Shown here piece after piece: positions 29,001-41,500 of a stretch of 64,000 nucleotides of DNA (position 1 is the stretch's first letter; every line of letters starts with the position of its first letter). Position numbers and translations under genes: made by a program. The stretch is from Typha latifolia (taxonomy: Eukaryota; Streptophyta; Magnoliopsida; Poales; Typhaceae): contig CM034099.1 in NCBI GenBank assembly GCA_019914945.1, positions 4,030,001 through 4,094,000 on the forward strand. The letters run 5' to 3'. Under the pieces are notes generated by a model. That model made no database searches, was not told where the DNA came from, and was given only the letters and a program-made list of their open reading frames with translations.

Positions 29001-32000
29001 GCTTGTTTGGGTTTCCATCCTTTCCTGGGTAAACCTTTTTGAGGTTATCGCAGATGATGGCATGATTGTTATCAGGTTCTAACAGTAGCTGCTCAACTAC
29101 CTCTCGCTGTAATAAATTATGAAGTAAAACAAGAAACAGTTTAGTTATGTACTCTGAAATAGTACAGTAATGAAAGTGCATACAAATTGTGAATATTATG
29201 AAGAAGCAAGAAGGTTTGCAAGGTAACTATTACCAACTTTAGTGATATAATAGTCTAACTGACATGAATAAGTTAATTTTTATGAGATTTACTAGAACTT
29301 ACCTGGCACCTAGAATGTATGTCAGGAAGTTCTGGAACACCTTCCACAAGAAAGTTTTTATGATGGTTATTATTTCTTAGTTTCTTCAAGGTACTTTTGA
29401 TGGCCCACCACCAGATGAAAGTAGAGAAGGCAATTGAGTAGTAGTATAGATTCAGAGATCCCGTACACTTAGTAGCTTGCTAAGTATAGGATGTTATGAA
29501 GAAAAGGTCCATCAGGACAGAACAATCAGTAATCCATCTAGTCTTTGATATAAGCTGCTGATCTTTTTTTTCTTGAAAAAAGAACACTATCTTAGTATTT
29601 GTTCCATTATTTTTTTGTGCTTCCCTTTCAATCCCTTCATGCATACAGTTCAGAATCCAAAAATTGAACAACAAGCATTTTGCGATTATGAATGCTTTAT
29701 TTTAAGATCATCTAACAATCTTACTGAACGAAACTAATCTGAAAGAAAAAGCAAACACACACAGAAAAATCATAGGGAAGTCTTATGTTTCAAGGAGAGC
29801 TCATGTAATAACTTCATTTCTGTAAACGAAAAACCGATACTTGAGAAAGTTTAAATGTCTATACTGCACCCAGTCCAGTGTTGTCAGAATACATATCAAG
29901 AGTGGCTGCGGAAATTTGAACTTAATGTTTAAGCATAGTTGCTGATTATGAACTATAAGCAGATTGGCACCCTGCAAACCATTGAAATCAAGCACAATTA
30001 GTGGAGACATAAAACTTACTTCTTGTGAGACATCAGGTTTCTCCACATCAACAAAAACTTTGGATCCCTGGCGCTTCAGACTAGGTTTCCGGAAGGATAC
30101 TGAACGCTTCTTCTGGAAATATCTTAAAAAGAATAGAGGGTCTTTCCTGACTCCACCTCCTAATAAAGAGACCTGATCCAAATAGTAAGCAACTGGAAGC
30201 AATACTAGCCACTCAACAACCATGATTATTAATACATCTTTCATTCCATTGATATGGTCATTTAGGTCTCCCCATCGCATACCAGAAGTCCCCATATAAT
30301 TTCCTATGAAAGCATATTGTGCAAACTCATATAGTCCTCGATACAGAGAAAATCCAGGAACAATCTCCATGACTATAATCCAACCTCCTGAAAAAACAGA
30401 AGCTCCCTTTTTCATTCAAATGATTTGAAGAAAGACATCAAATTGGTATTTAATAAATTAAATTGAAGATAAATATGGAAATCAAAGAACGTAGCCAATA
30501 CAGAATTTCAATGCCATCTTACTTGGAAAAGTATTATCTTCAACAAAAAAGCGCAAAAGAAATGACCCCAAGAGTCCGGAACCAAATACATATATGTACC
30601 CAAGTACTGCACAAGTAAGATGTAGCATCATCACAATGTCATTCATGTGAAGAAAGCTTAAGTTTTTTATTGGCGATTGACAAACTAATGGAATCTCACC
30701 TGTAGCAGTCTTTACCGAAGTAAAGAAAGTCGCTACAAGAAAGGCTAGCACAATCTGCAAGTTAATGTAAATGAAATAGAACACGAACTGTATACTGTAG
30801 TCATTTATTTTGAAGAATTTTAGACCTGCACATATTGAAATTCAGTTAAAGTGAGGTTTACATTAAGATGAATTTAACTCAACAAAGATCACAATCGGCC
30901 TTACCTATAATAGAGCCAAAAATCACAAAACAGATCATATAGGCTGCTGACAGAGAAAAGAAGTAAGCATAAGATATCATCCAGTACGGCCCCTCCTTTA
31001 GTCCATGCATTTTCATCATAATTTTTAGTTTTTGCTGCTTCTCGTAGACTAAATATGTCAGTATAACCTATGTAAGAAGAAGGTTGTTAAGATTAGCCGA
31101 CGAGGAATAACGAGTTGTTAATCAGGATTTCTATCAAAAGACTTTACAGCATTTTTCCTACACAGACCATAAAAATACTATATTAATGACGAGTTCATAC
31201 GTTATGACTATTACATGCAAATGTATGCTGACTCGACACACAGGCGTGTTCAACTTTTCTATACTATATCGCCTATCAATAAGAGGTGCACTTTTGATAA
31301 TGCATTAAGAGATCACCTGTTACTTATCATACTCACCGGAAAAAGCAGCTCAATGATCCATGTGAAGAATAATGCACCAAGAAGTGAAGAAAAATCCAGC
31401 TTAAGCTGTGTTCCAGGTTTAGGCATCTCTTTTACATACCCAAATTGCATTTCTGTGCCAGCGCCTCTAAGAAATTTGACATATGCATTGGAGATCTGTA
31501 AAATTTTTGAACAAAAATAAGATCCTCAGTTTCTTTAATCTATTGCATGAAGATGCGGAAGTATGAACAAAATTGGGGATGATCGAGCCAACAATTAGCA
31601 GTCTGTTAGAGCCTAAAAAAATTTCTTTTTGTGGTCGTAAAGGAAGTACGAACACCATCTTGCTCAATCTTAAAAGGAATATATTTAACCAACCATGGTA
31701 CGGAAAATTTAATTCATCTAATGAAAGTTTTGATGCTAATGTTTAAATCCCCTTACGAGATCATAACAGTGGTTAACGAGAATTGGGCATAGATGAGATA
31801 TTTCTATTGCTAAAGTACTGGGAAATCAAGCACACATACCACATTCAAAGAGCGAGGAAGTCGTGCCAATCCGATGGGAACATATCCAGTGTCATTTTTA
31901 TAGGTTGAGTTGTACCAAATATTTACATTGAAACCATTCTCACTTGTATCCAAGAAGTCATAAGCTGCAGAGGTGAATGAAACTTTAGCATAGCAAGACA

Positions 32001-33438
32001 TGTAGATAAACAGTAAAGGATAACAAGAGGTAAGTTTAGACAAACTAACCTGTCATGAATTCATTTATCTTCCTTTCAGTATTAGATTGTCTGTAACCCT
32101 TAAATAAGTCATCATTTACCACTGACGAACTATCACGCCATAAAGATGAACCTTGAACACATTCTATATCTGTTCCATTTCCAAAACAACAACTACTCTG
32201 AATATGAACTCTCAGTAACAAACTCATTCATGAAGAACCAGATCAGAACAACTCTAAAACGAAAACTGCTCAAAGAGTAGAGAGATCCTATCTGAAGTCA
32301 ACAAGTATTTTACCTAGCTTAAGTGATATGGTACCAGTATCAATGGAAGCTGAACGCGTGAAGTTCTGGGGACACTGAGGCTGGATCAAGTATAGAGGTT
32401 CGTCAGAGATAAAAGCAGGCTCTATGAACTGTGAACCACTGGTGGGCGTGTCAGTACCCTGGAAGAATTTAACAACTAACCATTTTAATCACTGTCTTAG
32501 TGAATGAAAAGAAAATAAGGAAATAAGTAAAAGAAAGAGAAAATGAAGCAATTTGCAAACTCACAGGAACAATTTTAGACAGGACTTCAAGATAATCTGA
32601 GAAATTTAATGAGGAAAACGTGGTTGCAAAGAAGCTGCCCGCAAGGCCTATCAAAAGAAGAAGCATTGACTAAGGTGCTTTAAAAGCAGAATGATTAAGA
32701 ATATCATTATAAAAGAAACATCTTTGTTAGAAGGCCTTAACATACTTTCGGCAAGAGATCGATTTCGACCAGTGATGAGCACCGTCGCAGGGCAAGATTG
32801 TGAATCTTTGCACGCCGCATCTGGCAGTCCCGTCGTAGCACGGTACTCAGGACGAGGAACTTGCATCAAAGCTGGCCATTTGGGAGGGCTAGGAATTGGG
32901 CAGGTGCCTACCTGATCCAATGTTGAGTATTCGATCCCACACACCGTCTCGCACTTTCCATCTCCATTGGTATCGACGCAGGCGCAACCACACCTGTTCT
33001 TGGGCTTGTCGAGCTCACTGTTGATCAAATTTTGGATGATGACAAGCAAAACACAGAGAAGGACAGGGAAGGCAATTATCCCAATATTTGTCTTCAAATT
33101 CCTCTTCTGTAAATTTGGCAGCGAAGCTAATTAGATGATCAACAATATACCAATAGAAAGAAATCAAACACCAAAGTCTGAAAATCTCAAATTCGAGAGT
33201 TGGGCATTGAAAAATATCGAGTTTTGGTATGCAAAGTAATCGAACACCTAACTCTTAAAAATCTCAAAATTGAAGACTTGGGTATTGGACAAGATGGAGT
33301 TTTTGGTATGAATGCTTTGCAAAAGCAACTGTACAGGTTCTAGAGAGAGAAAAGAAGGACCTGGAATGTAAGATTCTTCCTTAGGAGAGCATTGGCCTGG
33401 GTGGAGAAACTGGCCGGCCCTCGAGAAGAAGGATCCAT
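26063..33438 (-). CDS. ABCA7: Half-size ABC transporter, subfamily A (ABCA7-like)
   Basis: Membrane ATPase thought to move lipids or related hydrophobic compounds. Eighteen exons join in frame: 33361-33438, 32746-33106, 32565-32647, 32314-32458, 32050-32208, 31840-31964, 31337-31495, 30905-31067, 30700-30825, 30523-30606, 30020-30387, 28906-29106, 28291-28400, 27557-27641, 27064-27192, 26874-26979, 26534-26622 and 26063-26362. The product has 956 residues. The N terminus ASFSTQANALLRKNLTFQ precedes TM1, then a luminal Cys-rich motif (CGCACVDTNGDGKCETVCG), a TM cluster with VFGSGLLGSF and GFSLYRGLYEFAQYA, and one nucleotide-binding domain. That domain has Walker A GPNGAGKTS (about 674-682), signature YSGGMKRRLS (773-782), Walker B VVYMDEPSTGLDP and H-loop THSMEEAE; the end is AWGLADTTLEDVFIKVA. 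The start of exon 5 (32208) is the weakest boundary. The gene closely follows the Arabidopsis ABCA3-ABCA12 group; the exact number is not assignable. Confidence 0.94.
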
Positions 33439-33479
33439 CGGAGGGTGGGTCAGAACTCAGAAGCTCTTGCAACCTCCTA

Positions 33480-33539
33480 TAGAGAGAGAGAGAGGAAATA
33501 TTCTCTCTCTCTCTTCTCTCTCTTGTCTCTCCTTTGCTT
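33480..33539. repeat. GA then CT tract in the ABCA7-like leader
   Basis: A 14-base GA run is followed within a few bases by CT-rich DNA, beginning 42 bases upstream of the ABCA7-like ATG. Opposed GA and CT runs can pair, so a leader hairpin is possible. That is inference. Confidence 0.75.
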
Positions 33540-36470
33540 CCCGGGAGAGGAAGCTTCGGTTATTTAGTTTGGTTCTCTTCTCTCTCTAGGGACTCGAGAG
33601 AGTTTTTATCTCAGGCAAAGACAATAATGACCAACAACATGGCACCTTATTATAACCTTATTATATTTTTATTTTATTTTTTATGAAAATACCTTATAAA
33701 GAATGTGTGAATTGTGGCCTTTGCTTGCCAATTAAGGAGGGGATTCGTTACGACCCTAGTTGCATGAAATCTTTATGCATTTTGGGCCTCCTTTGAGTTT
33801 TTGACCAAAAGTAGCCCTCAGCTAAACTTTATTTACCAAAATAATTGCATCTCAAATTTAATACTAAAATAAATCTATCAGCATTTTATTTTTAGATAGA
33901 AACCAAAAAATTTCTTTCATAACTTATTCAATTTTTTAACTTTTAGAAAATATCAAATAATTAGATAATATTTTTAAATTAAAATTTAGATAAGCTATCT
34001 TTGTTGTTTTTTTTCAATTTTTTTATATCTTTTTTATATCTTCGCAATTAATCGAACACAGAGTTACGATACTCTAAATTTTTTCTTAAATATTTTTATC
34101 TATATCTTTATCGTTTGTGGCCCAATAAAATTTTAATCAAAAGTATCATATTTAATTTTCTTTCATCTTCGTAACAACATATCATATGTCTAAAATTACA
34201 GAACGTATAGGCGTGTTACTTAGAAAATAAAATCTTAGATCTCATCTAGAGCTAAATTAGATTATTTTTAGTATTAAGTTTGGTGTCTAATCTATTTTCA
34301 TAAATAAATAAAGTATATAATATGGCTATTTTTAGTTATAAAAAGAATCGCCATCTTTCCCAAAAATCATAATGATTTAGGAACCTCTGCTACGTAAGAT
34401 ACCCATGATATTGGCACGCCATAATTGGTTTGCGAATTATCCAATCTTTAATTAAAATTGTAGATTATATAATTGCTCACCAAGAAGCTACGATCATGAA
34501 CCTGGCCAAGTTGGTCAGAAGTTAGAATGGGCCCCACGTAAATTGCTCCGGAGGGTCGATATGCAAGAGTGGGCCCCAACTCTGGATATGAGATATTATT
34601 TATAACACGTTTTTAAAGGGTCAACGGTACTTGCCAAGTTGTCGTTATCATCGTTATCCAGTTTTTTTGAACTCAACAATGCATTTAACTGGGGCAACTA
34701 AAAGTCAACTCCCACTATGTGATGGAATAAAAAGTTTAGCATATCACCGCTTCTCCTTCTACCTAAGCATATTCATGTGAATCAATATGGACTATTTTAA
34801 ATCGGTTCTTAATTTTTTTTTTAAATATTAATTTATAGTAAAATGTATAAAATTATGTGTTTTTAAAAATTATTGTCCTAATTAGCGATCTTAAATTTCT
34901 AAGATTTTATAAAAAAAACTTTTATATACATTATTTTTGAGTTTGAGGATTTATATAAAAATTTGTTTGCAAATATATCCAAAAGTCCACCTGATTGTGA
35001 GATTTTAAACGTGAGATTTGAAAGGGAGAAATTTCATAAGCTATCTATTGAGATTTCTTTTGTAGCATAACTTAGAAAAAATAAATTTTGAAACTGATTC
35101 TCAAGTTCTGATTCAGTTTCTACACCAGCAATCAAATAACTGTCCAACATATAAATCGTGAGACAAATAGTACTGCAAATAAATCAAATTCGGGTTGTCT
35201 TTTGAGCCTCTCATTTTTTTTAATAATAAAGTTTAAAAGAAAAAAGAGAGTTCACATCAGTCAAACATATACCGCGTCCACTCAACGGTGATTGGCTCAT
35301 ATTATTCCAACCGGCTGTCAAATCCAGTGGATTGCCAGACCGCCACGTCTCAATTATTACACGGAAAGCTGCAGGTGATATATTCCAAAGTCAAACAGAC
35401 AAGATGAAACACATCGTAACCCAAACTACGTGCCTTGTCAAAATGACAATAATGCCCTCCCATTATGTTTATAATAATAAGCGATCACCATCCTCGCCGC
35501 GTACGTAGTTTGGAGATTATTCAACGAATGAATTAGTTTGACCAATCTGTGGCTTGGATTAGTTACCAGTTATTAGTCTTTTAAACCTTTACTTCATCTA
35601 CAAGAATCCAAAGTCTTGCATGTAGCCACAAGGGATTGGAAATAGATGATGTATATTAACACATTAATAAATGAATCTGGTAATATTATAACTCTAACTT
35701 CATCTCCAAGCTTCAGACTTGTTCCACTAACTCATTAGTAAATGAAGAAATCACAAATATTTTTGGAAGTATTATTATATTAATTCCCATACTCTTCTTC
35801 AGATGCAGTTCAATGGTAGTTATATCTCTCAAATGCTTCTTATTTGTTGGTATACTCTCTAAATTTCGTAGCGAAACCGACAACTATATAAATTTTCGTA
35901 AGGTGACATAATATGCGAAATTTCTTAGAAGGCGACTTTGATCGTCGATTTCGTCTTATCTTATCCCAGAAATATAAATTGATTAATCTTCAAAATTTCT
36001 CTCTGAATTTCTTGAGTGTTACCTGTATTCCTTGGATGCCAAGCATACTTCTACTACTTTTGTAGTGAGTGAATTATGAAGCTAAATTAATTCAAAGTCG
36101 TTTTCCTGGTAGTTCTAGTGGAATTAACATTGAGAATTAATGTGGACTAGTGTGGTATAATTCAGTGGACTTGGTACCACAGTTTGAGAAATATAAATAT
36201 AGAAGCATATAGTTTCCATGAAGTTTCCTTCCACATGACTTTCATATCTACTAAATACATATATATTTCAAAATTATAATTCTTTGGGCATCTTTGTGCA
36301 CATCATAAATATTAATGACATGTATACCATTATGTTAGCTATGGATAATAATAATTCTTGTCAACTCTGTAAGACAACTCAATGGTCCAAAAAAAAAAAA
36401 TAATTCAATTTGACCAATAAAACTCAAATTTCCAAAATTGCCCTTAGAATTTTTATCATTTTAATGACTT

Positions 36471-36691
36471 TTTTTACATAATTGCCACTAAAAACTTTCA
36501 AAATATCACAATTGTCATTACATTATTTAAAATATTAAAATTACCACTATTTTATAATTAATTTTTAAATTTAAGTAGTGTTTTAATTATGATTTTAAAT
36601 TTAACTATCATAATGATATTTTTAATATAGCACAATAATTTTTGTGATAATTATAATATTTTGAAAGTTTTTAGAGGCAATTATGTAAAAA
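36471..36691. mobile_element. MITE-like foldback element
   Basis: Two 36-37-base arms, 36471-36506 and 36655-36691, are inverted copies with about one or two mismatches; the core is TTTTTACATAATTGCC. The AT-rich interior also folds back through TTAAATTTAA at its centre. Similar weaker sequence (AATTGCCCT) continues outside both arms, so the full element may reach about 36430-36725. There is no coding capacity. This is the form of a non-autonomous DNA transposon; the superfamily is not identified and no target duplication was found. Confidence 0.7.
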
Positions 36692-37278
36692 TGCCTATTA
36701 ATATTAGCATGACCAAATTGCCCTCATCAACAAGCTCAATAACCACACAAAAGGTGAAAAATGTAATTAAACATTTTTTTATGCACAAAATAGAAAAAGA
36801 AAAAGAAAACATCTTCTACGAAATTACCAACCCTTGGATTCTGATTAATTTATACAGAGGATTTGATGGTATATACTAACGATATTTTGTTAGATTAAAT
36901 GTCCATCTTCCATTGGTTAGGCTGTTAATAATTAAAGTTTACCAATAATTAATTAACTAGAGGAGCGAATGGTTTTCTTGAAACAAGGAAATTCTTGGGA
37001 TTTGCATTCTAAATAAAATAACAGCAAAAGTTATTCAGATCTAAAAAAATAAGATAAGAAAATTATTTAAGTCGAGGACTTCTCTCATAAAATATAGAGC
37101 AATTAATTATTTTTTCTTTTTTTTTTGGGTTTATAGTACTCCTTAAATTAATTATTTTTATTAGACAGTGATTACTAATTAAGAATACAGACCATTAAAT
37201 AAAACCGACAGTAACATACATGCAAATGTAAAAAATGTGAACAATATTTTTGATTGAATGCTCTTTTAATTAGTTATG

Positions 37279-37306
37279 ATAATAATAATAATAATAATAA
37301 TAATAA
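37279..37306. repeat. (ATA)9 trinucleotide run
   Basis: Uninterrupted AAT/ATA repeat of about 28 bases in the intergenic region upstream of ABCA2. Confidence 0.9.
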
Positions 37307-38419
37307 AGTTATGATAATTTTCTTCTTTAATCCTCGCTTTGTTATCCACGATCCCACAGTATCCACCACATCTCTTCTCACGTACATTTCAGTATTATTG
37401 CAAAAGAGACCCTCTATTTTACATTTTAATATTTCGAGTACGCATCAACAATATTCTCAAATATACTCGAGAATTTTTCTAAAAGAACAATTTAATAATA
37501 TTTTTTAATCTGGACAGAGAGAGAAAATACGGTCCATTTTTGCCCCTATATATATACCGGTTGTAAATTATTATAGTGGTATAATAATTATATTTAATAT
37601 AATATAAAAAATAAATTTAAGAAATATTCTAGTAAATGATTAAAATATTTTAGTGGATAGATGAGGAGAGGAAAGAACATTTTAGATTTTGCTGGTAAAT
37701 ATAAAATATTAGACCGGAAGAGGAGATTAGAGAGAAGTATGTATTAATTTACTAGTATAGAGATAAGTTTTTGTTTAACTACTATACTAATATATTATAG
37801 CAATATTTATTTTTAGAATATTTATAAAGCCTTTTGCTACGATAGATATTCTAGCATTTGATAAAAATAAAAATATAATATATAGAAAGATAATAATCAT
37901 TAATTAATTTTATTTATCAAAATAGATTGCACGTCAAATTTAATAACAAAAAAAAAATCTATTTGACCATAGCTGTTAATAAAATAATAAACTTATCAAC
38001 AATTCGTACGTGGCAATATAAAAATTAAGATAGACTTAATTGAATCTGTTAGTATTTCATATTAAAAATGAAGCTGGTTATCCAAATAAGTGCGGTGATT
38101 TAGAGAAATAAACCACTGAAAAATTCAGCTAATTATTTCATTAACTTAGAGCGATAGATGTTAAATTAGTTGATATTTCTATCTAAAAATAAAAGTACTG
38201 ATTTTATTAGCGTGTTACTGATAACGATAGCAAATCATTTTTAGTAGTAAGTTGGCCTAGGATTATCTTAGTAAATAAAGTTTGAAAGAGGGCTAATTTG
38301 GTCAAAAACTCGTTATAAACTTGTCAAGCAGTATATGTTATCGATCGGTAGTATTTGAAAGGACATTTTACTGTGACATGTTACATGTAACAGCACTACA
38401 CCTTGGTGTTAATTCGCCC

Positions 38420-38490
38420 TATAAATATACCGATTCCTTTTTATCGTCTTCTTCTTCTTCTTCCCATAACGGCATAACGTTGCGTCTCTC

Positions 38491-38523
<33 letters not shown>
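38420..38523 (+). promoter_or_regulatory. ABCA2 core promoter and leader: TATA box and (GA)15 abutting the ATG
   Basis: TATAAATA at 38420-38427 lies about 100 bases before the start codon, which would put transcription start near 38450. The presumed 5'UTR then has a CTT-rich run (38446-38463) and an uninterrupted (AG)15 run at 38494-38523 that ends directly at the ATG. Confidence 0.7.
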
Positions 38524-38528
<5 letters not shown>

Positions 38529-41500
38529 ACTCCAATACGGGGCTCGCCTAATGGCGCAGCAGTACACCGCCCTCCTCCGCAAGAACGCGATCCTCACATG
38601 GCGCCAGAAGCGCTCCGCCTTCCTGCAGCTCTTCTCCTCCCTCTTCTTCATCTTCCTCATCTTCTGCATCGACCGCGCCGTGCGGTCCCGCTTCTCCGCC
38701 ACCACCGCGTACCACAACGTCTACGATCCCGAGGCCGTGGTGTCGCCGCCGATCCCGCCCTGCGAGGATAAGTACTTCGTCAAGACCCCTTGCTTTGACT
38801 TCGTGTGGAGCGGCAACTCGAGTGCGCGGATTGCGACCATTGTTAAGGCTATCATGGCGAATAATCCAGGGAGATCTATTCCGCCGGAAAAGGTTAGGCT
38901 AGGGTTAGGGATTGTTCCTTCCTTGTTTTAGTTTCGTTTTTTACGGTTTGGAGAGTGGATCTGGTCAACTGTACGTTAGATTAGAAACATTGGGGATTTT
39001 GAGAGGATAGGGTTTAATTTGTACGTATTCTCATTTTCTATGCAACCTTAATAGCTTATGTAGTTATAATTAAGACCAGAGAGAACGGAAATGACATGAC
39101 CATGATCTCCAGTTTAAGTTGTCTTTAAATTTTTAATTTTGTATAATTACCTTCAGTTTAATCTTATTGAGCAAAATCTCCCTTTTACAAAAAGTAGTTA
39201 AACAGAAAAACACAAAAAAAAAAAAAAACAAAAACAAAGAGATCGATTCTCAAAATAGATCATAAAAGGACGTCGTTTCGCTTCCTCTTCCTCAATTTGT
39301 TTTTCAATTGGAATATTGTGGTTGTTTGGGTACTTCTGTCGGCCTACATTTTTTGTAAATTGACAGCTTTTTTGATATATTTAAAAACGCACCTCCTAGT
39401 AATTAATAAAGGAATATTATGAGTATATTATGTTTTTCTAACTAAAATTCCCTTTGAGTCATTTAGAAAATGGACGAGTGTGGCATTATTAATTGTACGA
39501 GTTACGAGTATAAGATACTCTAGTTCCTTATAAACTAGCTATTGCGGCTCTTTCAAAGATTTATCTAAACAATAGGAGTCGACTTGCATATATGTTAAAC
39601 AGAGGAAGTTTTCTACAATAAGGCTAAATTTAGGCGGTGATATGCAAAATACCATGTCTCTTGGTCATAGTTTGCTAATCAAGCTGACATTACGAAAAGC
39701 CATAATCTTGGTCTCCCATTTTTGGTTTTTCATTCCTATTTACTTTTCTGTCTCAGATAAAATTGAGAATCTTGATGTTCACAATAGCTTCTAAGAAGTG
39801 CATAATTTTGATGTCATGGTTCGTCTTAGTTAGAATTGAGGGGAAGTTTGATTACTTCCTAACATGTCTATGCTTATGACTCTCACAGGTGAAATCTTTT
39901 AGAACTCCTGATGAAGTGGACGTATGGCTCTTAAGTGATCCTATGCGTTGTCCTGGTGCTTTGCATTTTACCGAAAGAAATTCCACTGTTATAAGCTATG
40001 GCATACAGACAAACTCCACTCCGGTAGCTAGAAGAGGGACATTTGAAGACCCAACATTTAAGTTTCAGATTCCACTTCAAATTGCTGCTGAGCGGGAAAT
40101 TGCAAGGTCACTGATTGGAGGTACTGGTTTTTATCCATGTACCGCTGCTTGCGTATGATATGCCACATTGGACTGTTTCCAATATACATTCAACACTTAG
40201 AAGATGCACATTTTATATTCCTTCTCACAAAATAAAAAAATGGCCTTATAAGTCAATAATATATAAGAACTGTTTCATCATATAGGAGGAAAGGCAAATC
40301 AAACACCTTGTAATGGGGCTTATCAGAGTATATTTGTTCTTGAGAGGAACTATGTTACTTAAGGCTGACGGTACTGGACTGCATGCTGAAATCTAAGAGA
40401 TTATACATGGAGGGGCCTTTAGCATTGCAAGTTATAGAGTCAAGTATAATAACTCCCTTTGTGCTTAATTACTATGCCTAGGAGGAAATGTAAATTAGAC
40501 ACTTTGGAATGGGGCTTATCAGAGTAAAGTTTGTTCTTGAGAAGAACAATGCTACTTAAGGTTGACTTACAAGAGCACATGTTGAAATCTAAGATTATAT
40601 TTAGGAGCGTCTTTAACCTTGAAAGTCCTAGAGCTAATCCACTGGGATGAGGCAAATACTAGAATGTGCCTGTCTATGTACCGAGGCAGCTCAAACCTCA
40701 TTCATAGAAATACCCTTATTGAAAGGACTTTATGTGAAAGATCCTAGTGATGATGTAACACTTATTTAAAACTGTAAATGATGAGGAAGGTATTGCATAT
40801 TCTGTTAGTTATACTTTATATCAGATTTTCAGGCTTTCTGCTGAGACTGGAATGCTGAATTTACCAACATCAAATGAATCTGAATAAAAATTGTGTTTTA
40901 ACAATTTGTACTTCAGGCATTACCCTTGTGTGAAAATCTCACTCACAAAATGTTGGAAATTGGAAGAAGTTAAGCTTGTATCTCCGATATTACACTTATT
41001 TGGTCTATGCCTTTCCATACCTGTTGCATCTTCTAGCTGGTTTAACGAGAAAGTTAGCCTACACTTTGTTATGGCATTACGCATGTCATTCATTAAGATG
41101 CTGTGACATTCTTTCAGGTATCCTATCACAATGATGGTTGAGAAAGCATTCATTTTTTATAATTTCTTTTGAGCATCTTAATATGTTTTTCTGTTTTTAG
41201 AACTTTCTTCTAATTCCAATTTTAGATCCGGAATTTAGCATGCAAATATATATGATCGATTTCAAGTCAAGCTAGTGGCGCATGCTATGCTGACTCGGCA
41301 TGCTGCAGTGTGCCACTATCATATTGGCATGACTCTTAATAGGTTTTTAAGGAGTTTTTATACATATTTTTAGTTTTAATATATGTAGTAGAGCCTGCAT
41401 TATAATATTTTATCCCAAGATAATGTTTATAAAAGGCCTATTTTAATTAAAAATATAGAAAAAGTCAAGTAACAAACTAAAAATATGATTTAATACATAA

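Larger units (their letters stand above)
33601..38419. other. AT-rich divergent intergenic region between the two ABCA genes
   Basis: About 4.8 kb upstream of both ABCA genes. It contains the foldback element at 36471-36691, an ATA-type trinucleotide run at 37279-37306, and otherwise low-complexity AT-rich DNA with no convincing open frame. Both gene promoters must lie here. Confidence 0.65.

Noticed and set aside
29964..30176. Plus-strand open frame opposite an ABCA7-like exon
   Set aside because: Antisense shadow of exon 30020-30387.
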